Shown here: positions 11,276 to 22,644 of the stretch, piece after piece
Numbering within the stretch: the stretch's first letter is position 1
Layout of the letters: each line of letters opens with the position of its first letter
Assembly: GCA_009760855.2 (NCBI GenBank)
Contig: WPIO01000038.1
Location: forward strand, 3,053,501-3,117,500
Direction of reading: 5' to 3'
From: Cristatella mucedo
Lineage: Eukaryota; Bryozoa; Phylactolaemata; Cristatellidae
DNA length: 64,000 bases
Made by a program: the position numbers and the translations under genes
The notes under the pieces: model-generated
What the model was told of the DNA's origin: nothing
Databases searched by the model: none
The model's input: the letters and a program-made list of their open reading frames with translations, nothing else

Positions 11276-11810
11276 TTTATCAAGTGGCGTGCCTGGCATC
11301 GAGCTCTAGTAAGAGTCGCAGAAGGAAATCAGCGATCTCAACTGCTCCTGCGTAACTGCTGGCAGTTGAAAATGCATTAGAGGGCGCGTTTTGTAGCGTC
11401 GAGGCTAAGGCGGACGAGCTGCAAGCGTGCAGGCGAGTCTCTCAGCCCTTGCAGCGTTTCGCTGAACGCGCGCTCGCGCGCTAACGTGGAGCGTCGGCGA
11501 TTGGCAGCGCAATGTCGCCACAAAGCTATGACGAAATACTCCCTCCGTTAACGATATAAGAGACGGAGCGGAGGCCTGGCACCACGCCATCCCCACTCGG
11601 CACATTCGGGCAAGTGTCTTTCGCCGGCTTGCCTGTCTCAGTGTTAGCGCTGCACGTCTCCGCGGTACAGGTTTTTCTTTTTGAGCAGCACTACTGAAAC
11701 TTTCGCACACTCGTAATTTTTAGCCCACTTCGACGCCGAACCGGAAGCTATAATTTTTGCGCATCGCGTCGCCCGACGAATAGGATGGGCGACTTTTTCT
11801 ACGAATACGG

Positions 11811-12514
11811 TCATCCAGCTATAGCCAGCATGCCAGATGACATGCTGGGAGAAATGGTTGCCGGTAGGCGGCTGCTCCGCGTGCGTCGCTGAGCGTCGCG
11901 CGAGTCCAGAGAGCCGCTCGCGGGCCCGACGACCACTCGCTCAGCTTTCTCGGTGCCTATCTGGCACCACAGAATACGGGAATACGCCGGCATTGGCTAG
12001 CCACGCCAGCCGGTTGGCAAAACGCCGGGCGACGGGGCGCAACCGCTGGCATCGTCTGGTCGCGTCGCGTCGGATGTAGCCGGCGTTGCAGGCAGCGGCG
12101 AGTTCTTTCCGACGTGTCCGTTCTGCTTGCACACCGCGATCGCCACCTCGAGGCTGCCAATCTTCGACGCATGTAAGCGATGCTTTCTCACCAGAGGTGT
12201 AGAGGCAACTGGAGAGGAACCGAGACTTCCGGTGGCACGAAACGAAGATCAGGCGGCAGGCCGTGCGTAACCAACCAGTTGTCGAGGCAGGTGTCCTCAA
12301 GAGAGCCTTCGAAATACCAGCGACCGACGCCCTCTGGCGGAGCGAGTAGACGTAGAATGACCACCGCGCCCGTCGCATCGCACCATTGATCAACCGCAGG
12401 TCTGCCCTCCGAAGGCTTGCATGCTGCGTCCGTCGCCGTGGAAGCTGCTGCTGCTGCTTCCGGTAGCAGCGGCGGCGCGGTCTGCTCGCTCGAATAAACG
12501 CTTCGACTGCTGCT
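11811..12514 (-). other. Unrecognised GC-rich repeated block, copy 2, with a candidate exon
   Basis: On the minus strand one frame stays open from 12514 to 12192: QWCDATGAVVILRLLAPP, GVGRWYFEGSLEDTCLDNWL, then LPPDLRFVPPEVSVPL, up to a GTGAGA donor-like site. This looks like a real exon although a longer ORF overlaps it in another frame. Downstream blocks at 12.17-11.95 and 11.99-11.81 kb match copy 3 (14.47-14.6 and 15.45-15.65 kb). I do not recognise the family and cannot rule out that the plus strand is the coding one. Confidence 0.45.
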
Positions 12515-13690
12515 TCACTGTGGGCCTCGCAAGGCAATTTCGCTGTCAACGCGACCTACATTACTAATCGCCACGTCCGCGACAGGCCCGGGTCGCTGCA
12601 ATCTTTTTCAGAGGAGTCCGCGAGATCGCGTGAGCTGAATCGCGAGAACCTTCGTGGGTACATTAAAATGACGCGTAGATTTGTTTTCCACACTTTTTTT
12701 TATTCTGCTCTCTTAATTTGTGGAGGATTTTAACCAAACTAAAGTGGATTGTAGCGGATGAGGGTTAAGGCCTCCGTCTTTGCGGCACATTTGCATGAGT
12801 GCCCGTGCGCACAATGACATGAAGTTGTTGCGACTTCATAAAATAAACAATTCGCTCTAATATCCACTCAAAATTTGAGCTAGACAATACCAATGGCGTG
12901 TCAATATTGGTTCAATTGGAATGGATTTCGGTGGATGTTGGTAGTTCTACGAACCCGAGACAGTCGATTGCCACTAGGACCAATCCTGGACTAACGACTC
13001 AACCTCAAACGGTCCCTACACAACTGAGTAGCGTCAGTATGCAAGCTGCAAGAGGATCATAACTCTGCGGACCTTTGCACAAGGGCCTTTGCCGTGGCGA
13101 CTCATCGTGTCAATACACGGCGAGTGGTCTCGCAGATCCACCAAAGTATTCTGCTTTACATTGACATAGAAATTCCGTAGGGTATGACATGCCTCGCTGA
13201 GCATATGCCAGAAGTTCGCAGCCTCATCGAAGCTCCGGCACCGGCGTCGGTGCTCACGTACGGCGCTCCGTCGAACGTGAGGACGCGCACAGCTTCAGGC
13301 GAAGCGTCCAAGCCGCCGTTCTCTCATGCCGAGGTTAACAACATGAAAACGAGGATCGAGCCTCGAACTGGTCGCAAAGCCGGCCGTAGGGACGCGAGAG
13401 CTCGATTGGCTACTTGCCTCCTTCATCTCTCGTTTTGCTCTGAAGTGGGGAAATTGCGACTGCGACCAGCCGCGTGCTCCGCCGCGGCGCATGCGCGGGC
13501 CAACTCGAGCGATGCAAAGCTTTACCAGGCCGAGGCTGCCCAAGAGTTTCACCTTGAACTCTCTCCTTCTTTTTAATCCTCTCTCGCTCTTCGCGGTAGC
13601 ACGGAAACGGGTAAGCGGCTGCAGCTAGACGCTTCAGGGCGTTGCAGCCGCAGCGTCCTTTCGCTCGCATAAGTTCTCTTGGGGCGCCAT
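12515..13690. other. No recognisable gene
   Basis: ORFs at 13184-13576 (plus) and 13295-13670 (minus) overlap in GC-rich sequence and carry no motif I know. The segment 12,660-13,180 is AT-richer and empty. Confidence 0.4.
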
Positions 13691-13694
13691 ACGA

Positions 13695-13840
13695 ATGTAA
13701 ACTTACGAAAGCTTAATCTTAATTGTAATCTTAATCTTACTACGACAGCTTAATCTTAATTTGCTTAATCGCTTAATTAATCTTAATTTGCTTAATCGCT
13801 TAACTATTCTTAATTTGCTTAATCGCTAACTCGAGCTAAG
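13695..13840. repeat. AT-rich tandem repeat (CTTAATTTGCTTAATCG type)
   Basis: Imperfect repeats of TCTTAATTTGCTTAATCGCT, with shorter CTTAATCTTAAT units at the left, about 28 bp per unit and three clear units. Confidence 0.8.
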
Positions 13841-14214
13841 CGAGCGCATCCTGACCCGTTGGAAGCCGCATTCCCACATTGCACATCCGGCGGCGAAATC
13901 ACATCCGGCGGCGAAATCCATCGCACCAGCGTAACGGCATTGAGCATCGCATTGGCGCAGCACGTGGTCTTCAGCAGCTGACTCGGAAACATATTTTCTT
14001 TCTGCTCGCTTTCCGTGGTATTGAATACAGCGTCTACTCCAAGTGCAAGCACATTCGTGCATTTGGGTTTTAGTCTGGACGCTACCTGGGATCGTACGCT
14101 CGATCAGCTCAGACCGCAGGTTGCAACGGCCTTTGGCACGTCAAGGAAAAACATGGTATTAATAGTCAAGTTGGTACGTAAAAACAGTTGGCATATAGAA
14201 ATTCGAAGAAAAAG

Positions 14215-14600
14215 TCACGCAGCCAAAGCTCGACTTGCAGTCAAAACATTTATTTCACACAGCTGACCGTGCCGCCGCCACCGCATGACGTCAGCTCGCA
14301 CAGCGATCAGACTTCCATCGCTCTAGTCCCAGCATTCGATCTGATCGCCGGATGCGTCGCTCGCGGTGAGCTGGCCGGGCGTGCTCGCAACCGCCGGGCC
14401 GTCGCCTCGATCGCGAGTCTCGCCGAGTCTCGGCTCCTCCCCAGGCGCCTTTGGGCCTCTTTTCACGTGGCAGCGAGGACATGCGTCGAAGATGGGTAGG
14501 CTCGTCGGGGTCCGGGAAGTGTACAAGCAGAACGGACACGTCGGATACAATTTACAGCCTACAACGTGACGCTACACGAAGGAGCCAGAGTACGCCATTT
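14215..14600 (+). other. Unrecognised GC-rich repeated block, copy 3, left part
   Basis: Matches copy 1 in LTVPP and LIAGCVARGELAGR, and copy 2 in the segment around CGTCGAAGAT and AAGCAGAACGGACACGTCGG. It has the same acceptor-like TTTATTTCACACAG and donor-like GTGAGC positions. The block continues at 15.44 kb after an inserted LINE. Confidence 0.45.
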
Positions 14601-14639
14601 CTCGTCGGTTGCACAGCGTCTCCTTGCGTTTCGCCAATC

Positions 14640-15440
14640 GTCTGCTGCGGCTTCCGAAAATAATAATAATTAATAATAATAATGCACTTGATAAAGCGCT
14701 ATACAAAAATCTCCTTCCAGGTGCTTTAAATTTTCTGCAAAGGGAAACGCGACTGAATGGTGAGTAATATCTTGCTTGAAAAAGAACATGAATAACATGG
14801 TTATGGGTGACATGCACAGGGTCAGCATGCAAGTGCGGTTGGTGACAGCATGCACAGTGTCAGCACGCATAAGCACATGAAGGACGAATCACAGGGACCC
14901 GCTAAATGCTGTCCTAAATAGGTGTGTTTTTAATTCTTTTTAAATGTGGTCAAGTCAGGGGATGTTTTGACGCTAGTCGGGAGTGAGTTCCAGGCTTTGG
15001 GAGCATACGAGCTAAATGCACGGTCTCCAACGAATTTGAGGTTTGTACGAGGTAATGGTAAACTGTTGGATTCCGAAAATTGGGAGGTACGATGCTTGGC
15101 CTGGTGGGGGAGTAGATCTGAGAGATAGGCTGGAACCGAAGAATGAAGTGACCTAAAAGTGAGCGACGAAACCTTGAAGTCAATCCGTTGCTTGACTGGT
15201 AACCAGTGCAGGTCGGCGCGAAGTGGTATGACGTGGCACCTGCGACGCTCACGACAGACAAGCCTGGCTGCAGAGTTTTGCGCCAGTTGTAATCGCCTGA
15301 TTGGACATGCCGGTAGGCCACCAAGCAGTGAGTTACAGAAGTCAAGACGGAATGTCACAAATGCACGGACCAACATAGACGTGGTATCCTTAGCGAAACA
15401 AGCCCGAATTTTAGCAATGACAAGTTGCTGAAAGTATGCA
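14640..15440 (-). mobile_element. LINE family A copy inserted in repeated block copy 3
   Basis: Minus strand: ATT-rich tail with hairpin (14.66-14.73 kb), 3' UTR and a C-terminal ORF2 reading to about 15440 with FVTFRLDFCNSLLGGLPACP, RRLQLAQNSAARLVCRERR, HVIPLRADLHWLPVKQRIDF and GDRAFSSYAPKAWNSLPTSV. The ORF is open for about 170 codons, so this copy is fairly young. It is 5' truncated and lies between the two halves of the block. Confidence 0.85.
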
Positions 15441-15780
15441 GACATGATCATGGACCGACGCCGCATTCGCGTCCGTCGCGCGAAGTTGCCGAAAGAATTG
15501 ACCGAGCATTCGCCGGCGGCACAAGAGCTGCTCTGGACTCGCGAGCGCCACGAAGAGCGGCGCTCCGCGCGGAGCACAGCGGGCTTCTTACTGTTCTTCA
15601 TTCTGTCCAGCATGCTCTCTGGCATGCTGGCTGCAGCTGCCTGCCATTTGCACGACACGTCGCTCATCTTACATACAGCGATGCTCACATTATGTTCTCA
15701 CTCAAAGGTCATTGGCGGTGTCCTGGAAATGAGCCGCGCGTGGAAATTCAACCGATTCAACGAATTCAAATTCCCATGAG
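15441..15780 (+). other. Unrecognised repeated block, copy 3, right part
   Basis: Matches 11.81-11.99 kb (minus). The plus frame gives a hydrophobic stretch GFLLFFILSSMLSGMLAAAA after a basic region. The minus frame gives ASMPESMLDRM, against ASMPDDMLGEM in copy 2, a more protein-like pattern of change. Coding strand undecided. Confidence 0.35.
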
Positions 15781-16169
15781 CCTCGCGGGGGGCGGGGCGG
15801 TGGCAAGGGGGGAGAGACTCGGGCCCGTCGCGGAAAAGAAAGCGCGCTCCGAAAGGCACCGACCCGAGCGGCACCAAGCGGCACGCTTGTGAGCTTCCGC
15901 TCCGTCTTTTATATTGGCTACTAGAGGGAGCCGTTCGTCATCGCTTTATGGCGACACAGCATTTGCATCCGCTGACGCTCGACGGCAGCCCGCACGAGCG
16001 TCCGTTGCGAGCGTTACTCAATTCTGGAGGGCCTAAAAAACAAAGGCAGTGGCAGTTAATCAGTGTTAGCCTCGCCGTGCCATCCGCTACTCGCCAAGTT
16101 CTAAAGAAAGAGCGTAGGTTGCTTTCAGCTTTACTGAGATCGAAAGGCGTCCTTTTTGAGGAACTCTAG
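15781..16169 (+). promoter_or_regulatory. Possible GC-box/TATA-like promoter before a 73-codon ORF
   Basis: A GGGGCGGGGCGG run (15787-15799) is followed by a TTTTATATTGGCT TATA/CCAAT-like segment (15907-15919) and an ATG at 15948. That ATG opens 73 codons (MATQHLHPLTLDG...) ending at 16169 with no family match. The elements could be chance in GC-rich DNA. Confidence 0.25.
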
Positions 16170-16605
16170 CAAGCTTGGTGACATCCTTTTTTTTTGACTA
16201 AGCGATCTCACATGGAACGGGAATTCATTTTCACAACAACTCAGTGTGAACGACCCATTTCAGTTTGAATAATCATTCAATAATGCCATCCGCTAGATTA
16301 AAGCGATTGGCATGCAGTCAAAATTAAGCTCGGCTTCTATTTACCTCCAAGTTCGCCCTTGAAATAAGGCAGATTGCTCATCCCTTTAAATCTGCACAAA
16401 GCTTCTAATAATGAGAATAATAAAAAGATTCACTCAAAGCACGCCCACCCAACTTACTCTCAGTATCCGCCTTTGAATGAAGCGAAACGGAAGCCGAGTT
16501 GAGTACCAATCTGTACGCTTTCAGGAGTTATGACCAACAAACGACAATTCACTTTGACTTTACGAATCTTGTTGCGGAGAGGTGAGGTTGTCACTTTTTC
16601 AAGTT

Positions 16606-16700
16606 TCGTTAACTTAGATTACATCGGGACGCCAGTCGTGAGTGAAGAAAGAGACATTCAGAATGACCTATGATGAAGCGCGCAACAGGCGCGTATGGCG
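16606..16700. repeat. Diverged ancestral unit of the 70-bp repeat
   Basis: GACGCCAGTCGTGAGTGAAG and TGACCTATGATGAAGCGCGC parallel the 70-bp units 200 bases downstream. Likely an outlying, older unit. Confidence 0.6.
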
Positions 16701-16804
16701 CGAATAGTCGTTTCAGAGTTGTGAGCAAAATACAATGACACAATGCACGAGCACTCTATTCAGCTACCCACGTGACCAGCAGTTGAGTTTTTCACGACTT
16801 TCAA

Positions 16805-17296
16805 TTTAGTCAGCTTGCGTCTTAACGTCAGTCGCGAGTGAAGCGATAGAGTGACGTGAAGCGCACATCAATAGTTTAGTCAGCTTGCGTCTTAACGTCA
16901 GTCGCGAGTGAAGCGATAGAGTGACGTGAAGCGCACATCAATAGTTTAGTCAGCTTGCGTCTTGACGTCAGTCGCGAGTGAAGCGATAGAGTGACGTGAA
17001 GCGCACATCAATAGTTTAGTCAGCTTGCGTCTTAACGTCAGTCGCGAGTGAAGCGATAGAGTGACGTGAAGCGCACATCAATAGTTTAGTCAGCTTGCGT
17101 CTTGACGTCAGTCGCGAGTGAAGCGATAGAGTGACGTGAAGCGCACATCAATAGTTTAGTCAGCTTGCGTCTTGACGTCAGTCGCGAGTGAAGCGATAGA
17201 GTGACGTGAAGCGCACATCAATATAGTTTAGTCAGCTTGCGTCTTGACGTCAGTCGCGAGTGAAGCGATAGTGTGACGTGAAGCGCACATCAAGAG
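16805..17296 (+). repeat. 70-bp minisatellite, seven units with CRE-like sites
   Basis: Seven head-to-tail units begin at 16805, 16875, 16945, 17015, 17085, 17155 and 17227. They are almost identical, differing mainly at one base: AACGTCAG in units 1, 2 and 4, GACGTCAG in units 3, 5, 6 and 7. The latter complete the palindrome TGACGTCA. Each unit also has TGACGTGA 25 bases on. The last unit is offset by two extra bases. Confidence 0.97.
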
Positions 17297-18404
17297 CGTA
17301 CCGACACTCGGAGTGAGCGAGAGGTGAAACAAGGTCTTGTTGTTGGTAAGCTTTGCTGATAAAGGATCAACAAAGAGCGCTAAATAAATAAAGCATACGT
17401 AAAAAAAATAAAAATCAAGCGTAAAGACTCTGATAAAGGGCTGTGCCAAAGAATTTCGGCGTCTCTCAGCGAGCTGCTGACATGTTTCCCTGCTTGCACA
17501 TGTGTTTTACATCTCTGTCAGGGTTTCTGGAATTCGAAGACTCCGTACCTACGTAGGTTATTCGCCCCTCTGAGCTTGCATCCTCATTAAGACAGCATGA
17601 ACACGTGCTTTCACCGGTCTACGAGGTTCTTCAAATTGAGTTCCCAAAATATCTCAATGCTAGCTGTACAATATGCTCTCCGTACACTCATTTAAAAAAC
17701 ACCTGCACACACTATCTTTATTGCCATCCTAAGAGCGTGGCAACTAGCATCTGACTGTCACCGCAACTTTGCCTGACTACATAGATTTAACGTGAAACAA
17801 ACACCTTCCTGTATATCAAGGCACCCGCTCAGTTGCTCCGTTTGCTGACTGTAAATAAAATGTATCCTTAAAATGTGAAAACGCCAGCAACGATTGTGCA
17901 TCCAAAAAGCTAAGATCCCGAAAAACGTTGCGACCGACTTTAAACACCCGATCCACGCATTCGCCCGTTATCTAGGCTTTTAAGCAAATTATTATGCACA
18001 AGCAGTAATCTCCGAACGACGATCGCCGTTGACCACTGTTTTACTCAGTGATCTGCACTGCAATACATCCTGCTGCTCATCAATTTGATTGTCCTTTTGA
18101 CTCGGCCCGGGCTTTCGGCTGTCGCATTTTCGCTGCCGCGATGTCCACTCAGCTTATCGACCAAAGACGAACGAGAAATGCTGCGGTGATAACAGAATAG
18201 CGGCTTGTGCAATAAATGACTGCTCGCAGAAGCAGACGTCTTGTATTGGCGTTTTCTCGTTAGACTCGCGAATCGAATATCGTGTAGCTAAGTCCATCTC
18301 TGGAGCCTCTCATCTCGCCTCGGCAGCGCTGTCGTTGCACTGCAATGTCTAGATTGTGTATCTCAGAGGGAAATCTGAGAGAACTGATGTTAGAGCACAA
18401 AGAA
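17297..18404. other. No recognisable gene
   Basis: AT-rich sequence with many stops in all frames; no domain or repeat family identified. Confidence 0.45.
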
Positions 18405-18715
18405 TAAAACACCCACACTTGATAAAGCGCCCTCAGAGAACAATCTCATTCTAGACGCTTTGCATTTACTACGAAGGAAACACTAACGAAGGTTAAGCGA
18501 AAGATTATCCAAAAAACCACTAAGCTGCGTGATTTCTTGGGGATCTGCACTCGGTCCACTTTTTTCAACACTTAGTAACTCGTCCTCTTTCCACTGTGGT
18601 CGCCAAGCACAATCTAGGCTTTCACTCCTACGCAGATTACATTCAGTTTCACCTTCGCGTTGAACCCACCCGGCCGTTCAGCGCGTCAAAACCTTTCATT
18701 TCCCCTGCCGTCTCT
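18405..18715. mobile_element. LINE family A remnants, opposite orientations
   Basis: 18405-18485 is a minus-sense 3' tail (CACTTGATAAAGCGCCCTC...). 18536-18715 is a plus-sense RT fragment matching the GSVLGPVLF...[13 protein letters not shown] region. The latter is degenerate: the active-site YADD reads YADY. Confidence 0.65.
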
Positions 18716-18779
18716 TGCACAATAGCTTGAAAACTCGTTGGTGTCACTTTGATCACAAGGAAATGTATTATTTAACGAG

Positions 18780-19110
18780 AATTGGAGCTTCGCACAGCCA
18801 ATTTGTGGACGGTTTGCCACAGATTGTAGTGAATTGCTGCTTCGAGCCAAGCCGTTGCCGTAGATTGCCGGATATTGCCCGATATTGGAGAGCGAAAGTG
18901 GTCAAAATGATCTGGTTGCATTAAAACAACGTGCTTTGCAATATGCATTCAGAATGGGAGCATTGAGAAACCAATTTCGGGGCACTTTATATCGGAATAA
19001 TTTTGGGTTTAGGCATAGGTCTGGGCTATTGCAGTCGATTGCAGTGCATTGCATCTGAACGGTTGAGGCAATTGTATTGAAGTTTCGCGAGTACGCTGTA
19101 AACAAAGATT
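18780..19110. repeat. Degenerate TTGC-rich satellite units
   Basis: 18786-18960 aligns over about 175 bases with 24371-24545: both contain GCCGTAGATTGCC, ATATTGCCCGATATTG or TTGCATTGCCCGAGATTG, then ATGATCTGGTTGCA or ATGATGTGGTTGCA. A second unit follows to about 19110. Confidence 0.65.
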
Positions 19111-19129
19111 AGAGCCAAGTGCGGTCACT

Positions 19130-19660
19130 ATTAGAGCTTAAATGTACGCTTTCTGGTCATTTTGAGGCGGATGAGTGTGGTGGGGTGTGTTATTGGCCCG
19201 GGCCTGCACAGCTGATTGCAGACGCAAAGCCGCCGCGGTGCCATCCGTTTCTTGAGGGCAATGCCTAGGTCCGCCAGGCAGGCTTCATTATTTGGCCACC
19301 AGCTGCCTGGGGACCGACCACGAAGGGCCTCACCACAGCCTCCCGTCCGGTAGCCATCGGCGAGGAGTGAGTCCGGCTGGGGGAGGAACGACATTGTGGA
19401 CGTGACCGCGCCTACGGGCTTCCGTTCCATCGGGCTGCTGGAAAGAGCTGGTGACGGCGGCTGCCGCAGCTGTTGAAGTGTCGCAAGATGCACCGTGCTG
19501 AACGCCGGTCGCTCGTGCTCAGCTTGTGCCTCAGTTGGCTACAGCGCTTCCGTGGAACGCTCGCCTCCTCGTGTTCAGCTGCCACGTTACTCGGTTTTAC
19601 GTTACTGCATCTCGCTCACAGCGAAGATCGCAGCCGGTAGTAGCGCAGCCGGTAGCCAGT
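19130..19660. other. No recognisable gene
   Basis: A 120-codon minus-strand ORF (19493-19131) lacks known motifs. GC-rich toward the right. Confidence 0.35.
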
Positions 19661-19661
19661 A

Positions 19662-20290
19662 GCCGAGTACGATGGCGCTGCCCACAGCGACTCGGCGTCT
19701 GACAGCCTGCCGCTTCGCGGCCATGCTAAAGTTGGCGGCGGCTCGCATCTAGTCGCCAGAGAGCTCGGCGGTGCACTGCTGCCTCGGCTATCGTCACCCT
19801 ACGCGGCGTCCGATCGGACGGCGCCGCCTCAGCCGGTCGAGCACAACACGACCGTGACCGTCGTGGCGAGCTTCTCGCCCCGCGTCGAGAACCACGTGCG
19901 GCTCATGTTCGAGGACAAATTCGGTGAGTGTCGCGTCCACGCCATGGGACCGGCGATGGCGCTGTGGCGAGGCGCCGTCGCGGCGAGCGTTCACTTCCTC
20001 CTGTCGCAGTATCTGCTGGCGCGCGACAGTGGTGACTGCGGTGGCGAGGCAGCGCCGATCGAGGCCTGGCAGGAGAACTACGTCTACACTATGCGGCTGC
20101 GTCCGAGCGACTACGCGACGCTCGACGCCGGACGTCTGCTCGGCATTCCGACCAACGCCGGCTTCAGCTACAGAAAGGACGGGCTGATGGATCCACGGTA
20201 AGCGGCGGCAGGCGCTCAGTGCAGAGGCAGCGTTCAAATTACAAAGGCAGCGTTCGCGTGGTGAGTATCGTCTTCAGCGGAAACGTGATT
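19662..20290 (+). CDS. Unrecognised coding block, inverted-duplicate copy 2 (intact frame)
   Basis: An open frame runs from about 19666 to 20201: SDSASDSLPLRGHAKVGG, SSPYAASDRTAPPQPVEH, TTVTVVASFSPRVENHVRL, MALWRGAVAASVHFLLSQYL, EAWQENYVYTMRLRPSDY and LLGIPTNAGFSYRKDG, ending at a GTAAGC donor-like site (20200-20205). Differences from copy 1 (8.8-9.44 kb) include silent third-position changes (ACT/ACG, CTG/CTT), which favours this frame over the also-open antisense frame. I find no domain I recognise. It may be an internal exon, since no convincing start precedes it. A GTGAGT inside the open frame (19923) could be a donor for a shorter isoform. Confidence 0.5.
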
Positions 20291-21059
20291 CAGCCTGACC
20301 TAATCCACACGTAGGCGTTAGTGTTGGACACTTGCTAGATTCAAAGCCCACAATACATATATGTGATTGTTTCACAATACAAAGCCTGCCAAGTTTGTTT
20401 CCTTATTGTAAGCGTGGTAACACTGTTTCTCGAGCCAGAGAGATTCGGCAACCACTGGCTTACTAGCTACGGTACTGTCCGCCAATAAAAGGTCGGTCAT
20501 CTGCTAATATCTGAGTACCCCTGCGATGTGAAAATATAAAGACTTCATGAGCAGATAGCCCAGTGGCCGAGAGGTGACACAGCAGGTCTCCGCTGGAGCA
20601 GAGAAAGGTCCAACTGCCACGAGTTGATTTGATGGTGCACGTCAAGAAATTACTTATAAAATTGGTCTAGCAATTGCATGTTATCTAGCACACCTTTCGC
20701 AAGAGAAACGTCCAAGTTGGAAACAAACAAGGACTATGACAATCCTCGCGGACTGAGTTAGGGTTGTGTATGTCAGCAGCTCCGTTGAAGTGCAGGCCAA
20801 TGGGGCAGGCAGAAATGGCCGATGCTTGCTTCTTAGACAAAAAGTGCCCGTTGAGCAAGTCTCGATGAACAAGGGAAGCTCTCGACACGTCACAGTGCGT
20901 GCGGAGCCGACGATGCCAATGCCATGCAAATGAACTCGCCGATGTTTGCAAAAATCATTGGTCGTTCAGAGCCGGGTGCGTTTTCAAAAGAATAATTAAT
21001 TCGGTGAGTGTGGGCACCATTAGTCAGTATCCTGACTGAACTGGGCTGTGGTAATACGA
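20291..21059. other. No recognisable gene
   Basis: Short overlapping ORFs only. Confidence 0.4.
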
Positions 21060-21420
21060 GAGCTCAGACTGCCTAAGTAGCAGCAGGCTCTCGGACGGTA
21101 CAGGACAATGGCTCTCGGCAGATGAATCGGCAGTCCGGCACAAATCCTTGCATTTGCAGTATCAGTGGGTACATCAATCTACCACTAACTGGCGCCAGCT
21201 GTCTGGTGGGTTTGGAACAAACGATTGCACGACGATGCAAAAATAATAATGCATGCACTAAATGTAACGGCTGCCTTAGGAGTACATGTTGAGGGAGAGG
21301 GCTAGATTCCGCCTTGACGCCGGCAGTCGTCTAGATTGTGTAAACTGGCCTTGACCGACGTGGTTTTCCGAATGAAGCGCTGGGAGCTTGCAGACTTGCC
21401 CCTCGGTCGCGTTACTCAGC
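21060..21420 (+). repeat. Dispersed repeat, copy 1 (LTR-like)
   Basis: Shares an ordered series of blocks with 23.25-23.57 kb: CTCAGACTGCCTAAG, ACAATGGCTCT, GGCACAAATCC, GTTTGGAACAAACG and GTGGTTTTCCGAATGAAG. The 3' block resembles a polyadenylation region. Could be a solo LTR or other non-coding element. Confidence 0.5.
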
Positions 21421-21764
21421 CAGATGACTAGTCATGAGGAGGACGGCCCCATTTGGTGGCTCATCAGTGAGATCTAGGATGGTCTCTCCACCATGATGGG
21501 CACGTCAGCACTCAGTGTGAGCACAAGCTTGGCAAGAGCAGTCAGTGCATGGCAGCCTGCTCTGGTTTGAATTACCAGAGAGCGGCAAGCAGGAGATTGT
21601 AATGCCCGAGGATCAGAGAGAGAAGCCCGCGGGAGACGATTCTCATGCTTCGAGCTTCGAGCCGGAGCAGCAATTCGCTGAGACACGAAATGAGCAGGAA
21701 GCCGGAGCAGCTGCGGGAATCAGAGGAGAATACAGCGACGCAAGAAAAAAAAACCCTAGCTGAT

Positions 21765-21935
21765 TAAACAGCCTCGTGTTGTATAGCGACAGAAGAGCAT
21801 TTACGGCTATCACCACCGCTTGCAGTGGCGATAAAGAATCTCCCACCACAGGAATCGAACCCACGACCTCGGGACCGAGGTCGTGAAAGCAACCGCCTTA
21901 CCTAGTGTGCCATCACGGCTAACCGCAAGGAGCTG
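21765..21935 (-). mobile_element. tRNA-derived SINE type 1
   Basis: Reverse complement of the element at 11.1 kb. It contains the complement of the B box (GGAATCGAACCC), the A-box end (TAGTGTGCCATCACGGCT) and the shared body (TCACCACCGCTTGCAGTGGC). Confidence 0.8.
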
Positions 21936-22644
21936 GAGCAGCGATGGGACGAAGTGCGCAAGGAGAGGGAAAGAAGATAAGTGAATTATTATTATAATTA
22001 TTACAAAAGCAGTGGCAGCAGTAACTTCAGGAGCTGGCGATCTGGAAAGGATCAAGCGAAGCCAGGCTTAAGAAGCTTAAGGCTCAGCCACCAAGTGGAT
22101 TCTCGGTTATTTATGGATTATCGATTATTGGTTAAGACCAACTAGTGGAGCTCCTGGCCCCGAGCCTCTATTAGAGAACCAATTCGAGGATGATCTCTTT
22201 CTAAGCGGACATAACAAAGGAGACTGGCAAAGGAGACAGCCGCCGGAGACGAGAGCTTGAAAGGATTTACCAGACTGAGCCGGTCCTCTCAGCAGTCCAT
22301 CTCCTTTCTGTCAGAACCTCATCAGTCAAACAGTGGTACTTAATTATGGGCTGTTTTCTGTCGGCCTTGGCTAACGCTCCAGCATTGGGTCAGCCTCCCA
22401 GTTAAATATTGATTGCTGTTGCCTCCCCGGTTCCCAACGGACAAAGCACGCGGCTCTGCCGAATGACTGTCGCAGCTGAGTGATGAGGCTTGCTCACTCG
22501 GTTCCTCAAGGTCAGAGAATAGCCGATCACCCTGCGTGGCCAGCAGTAGCTGGGCAATGGATGCCGGTCCCAACTTTCGACAACTGACCACTGGCCACTT
22601 GCCCGACGAAGAGGATAGGGATTTGAGGGAGCATAACGCCGAGC

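Noticed and set aside
19794-20237. Antisense 147-codon ORF
   Set aside because: Differences between the two duplicate copies are mostly silent in the sense frame, so the antisense frame is likely a shadow.
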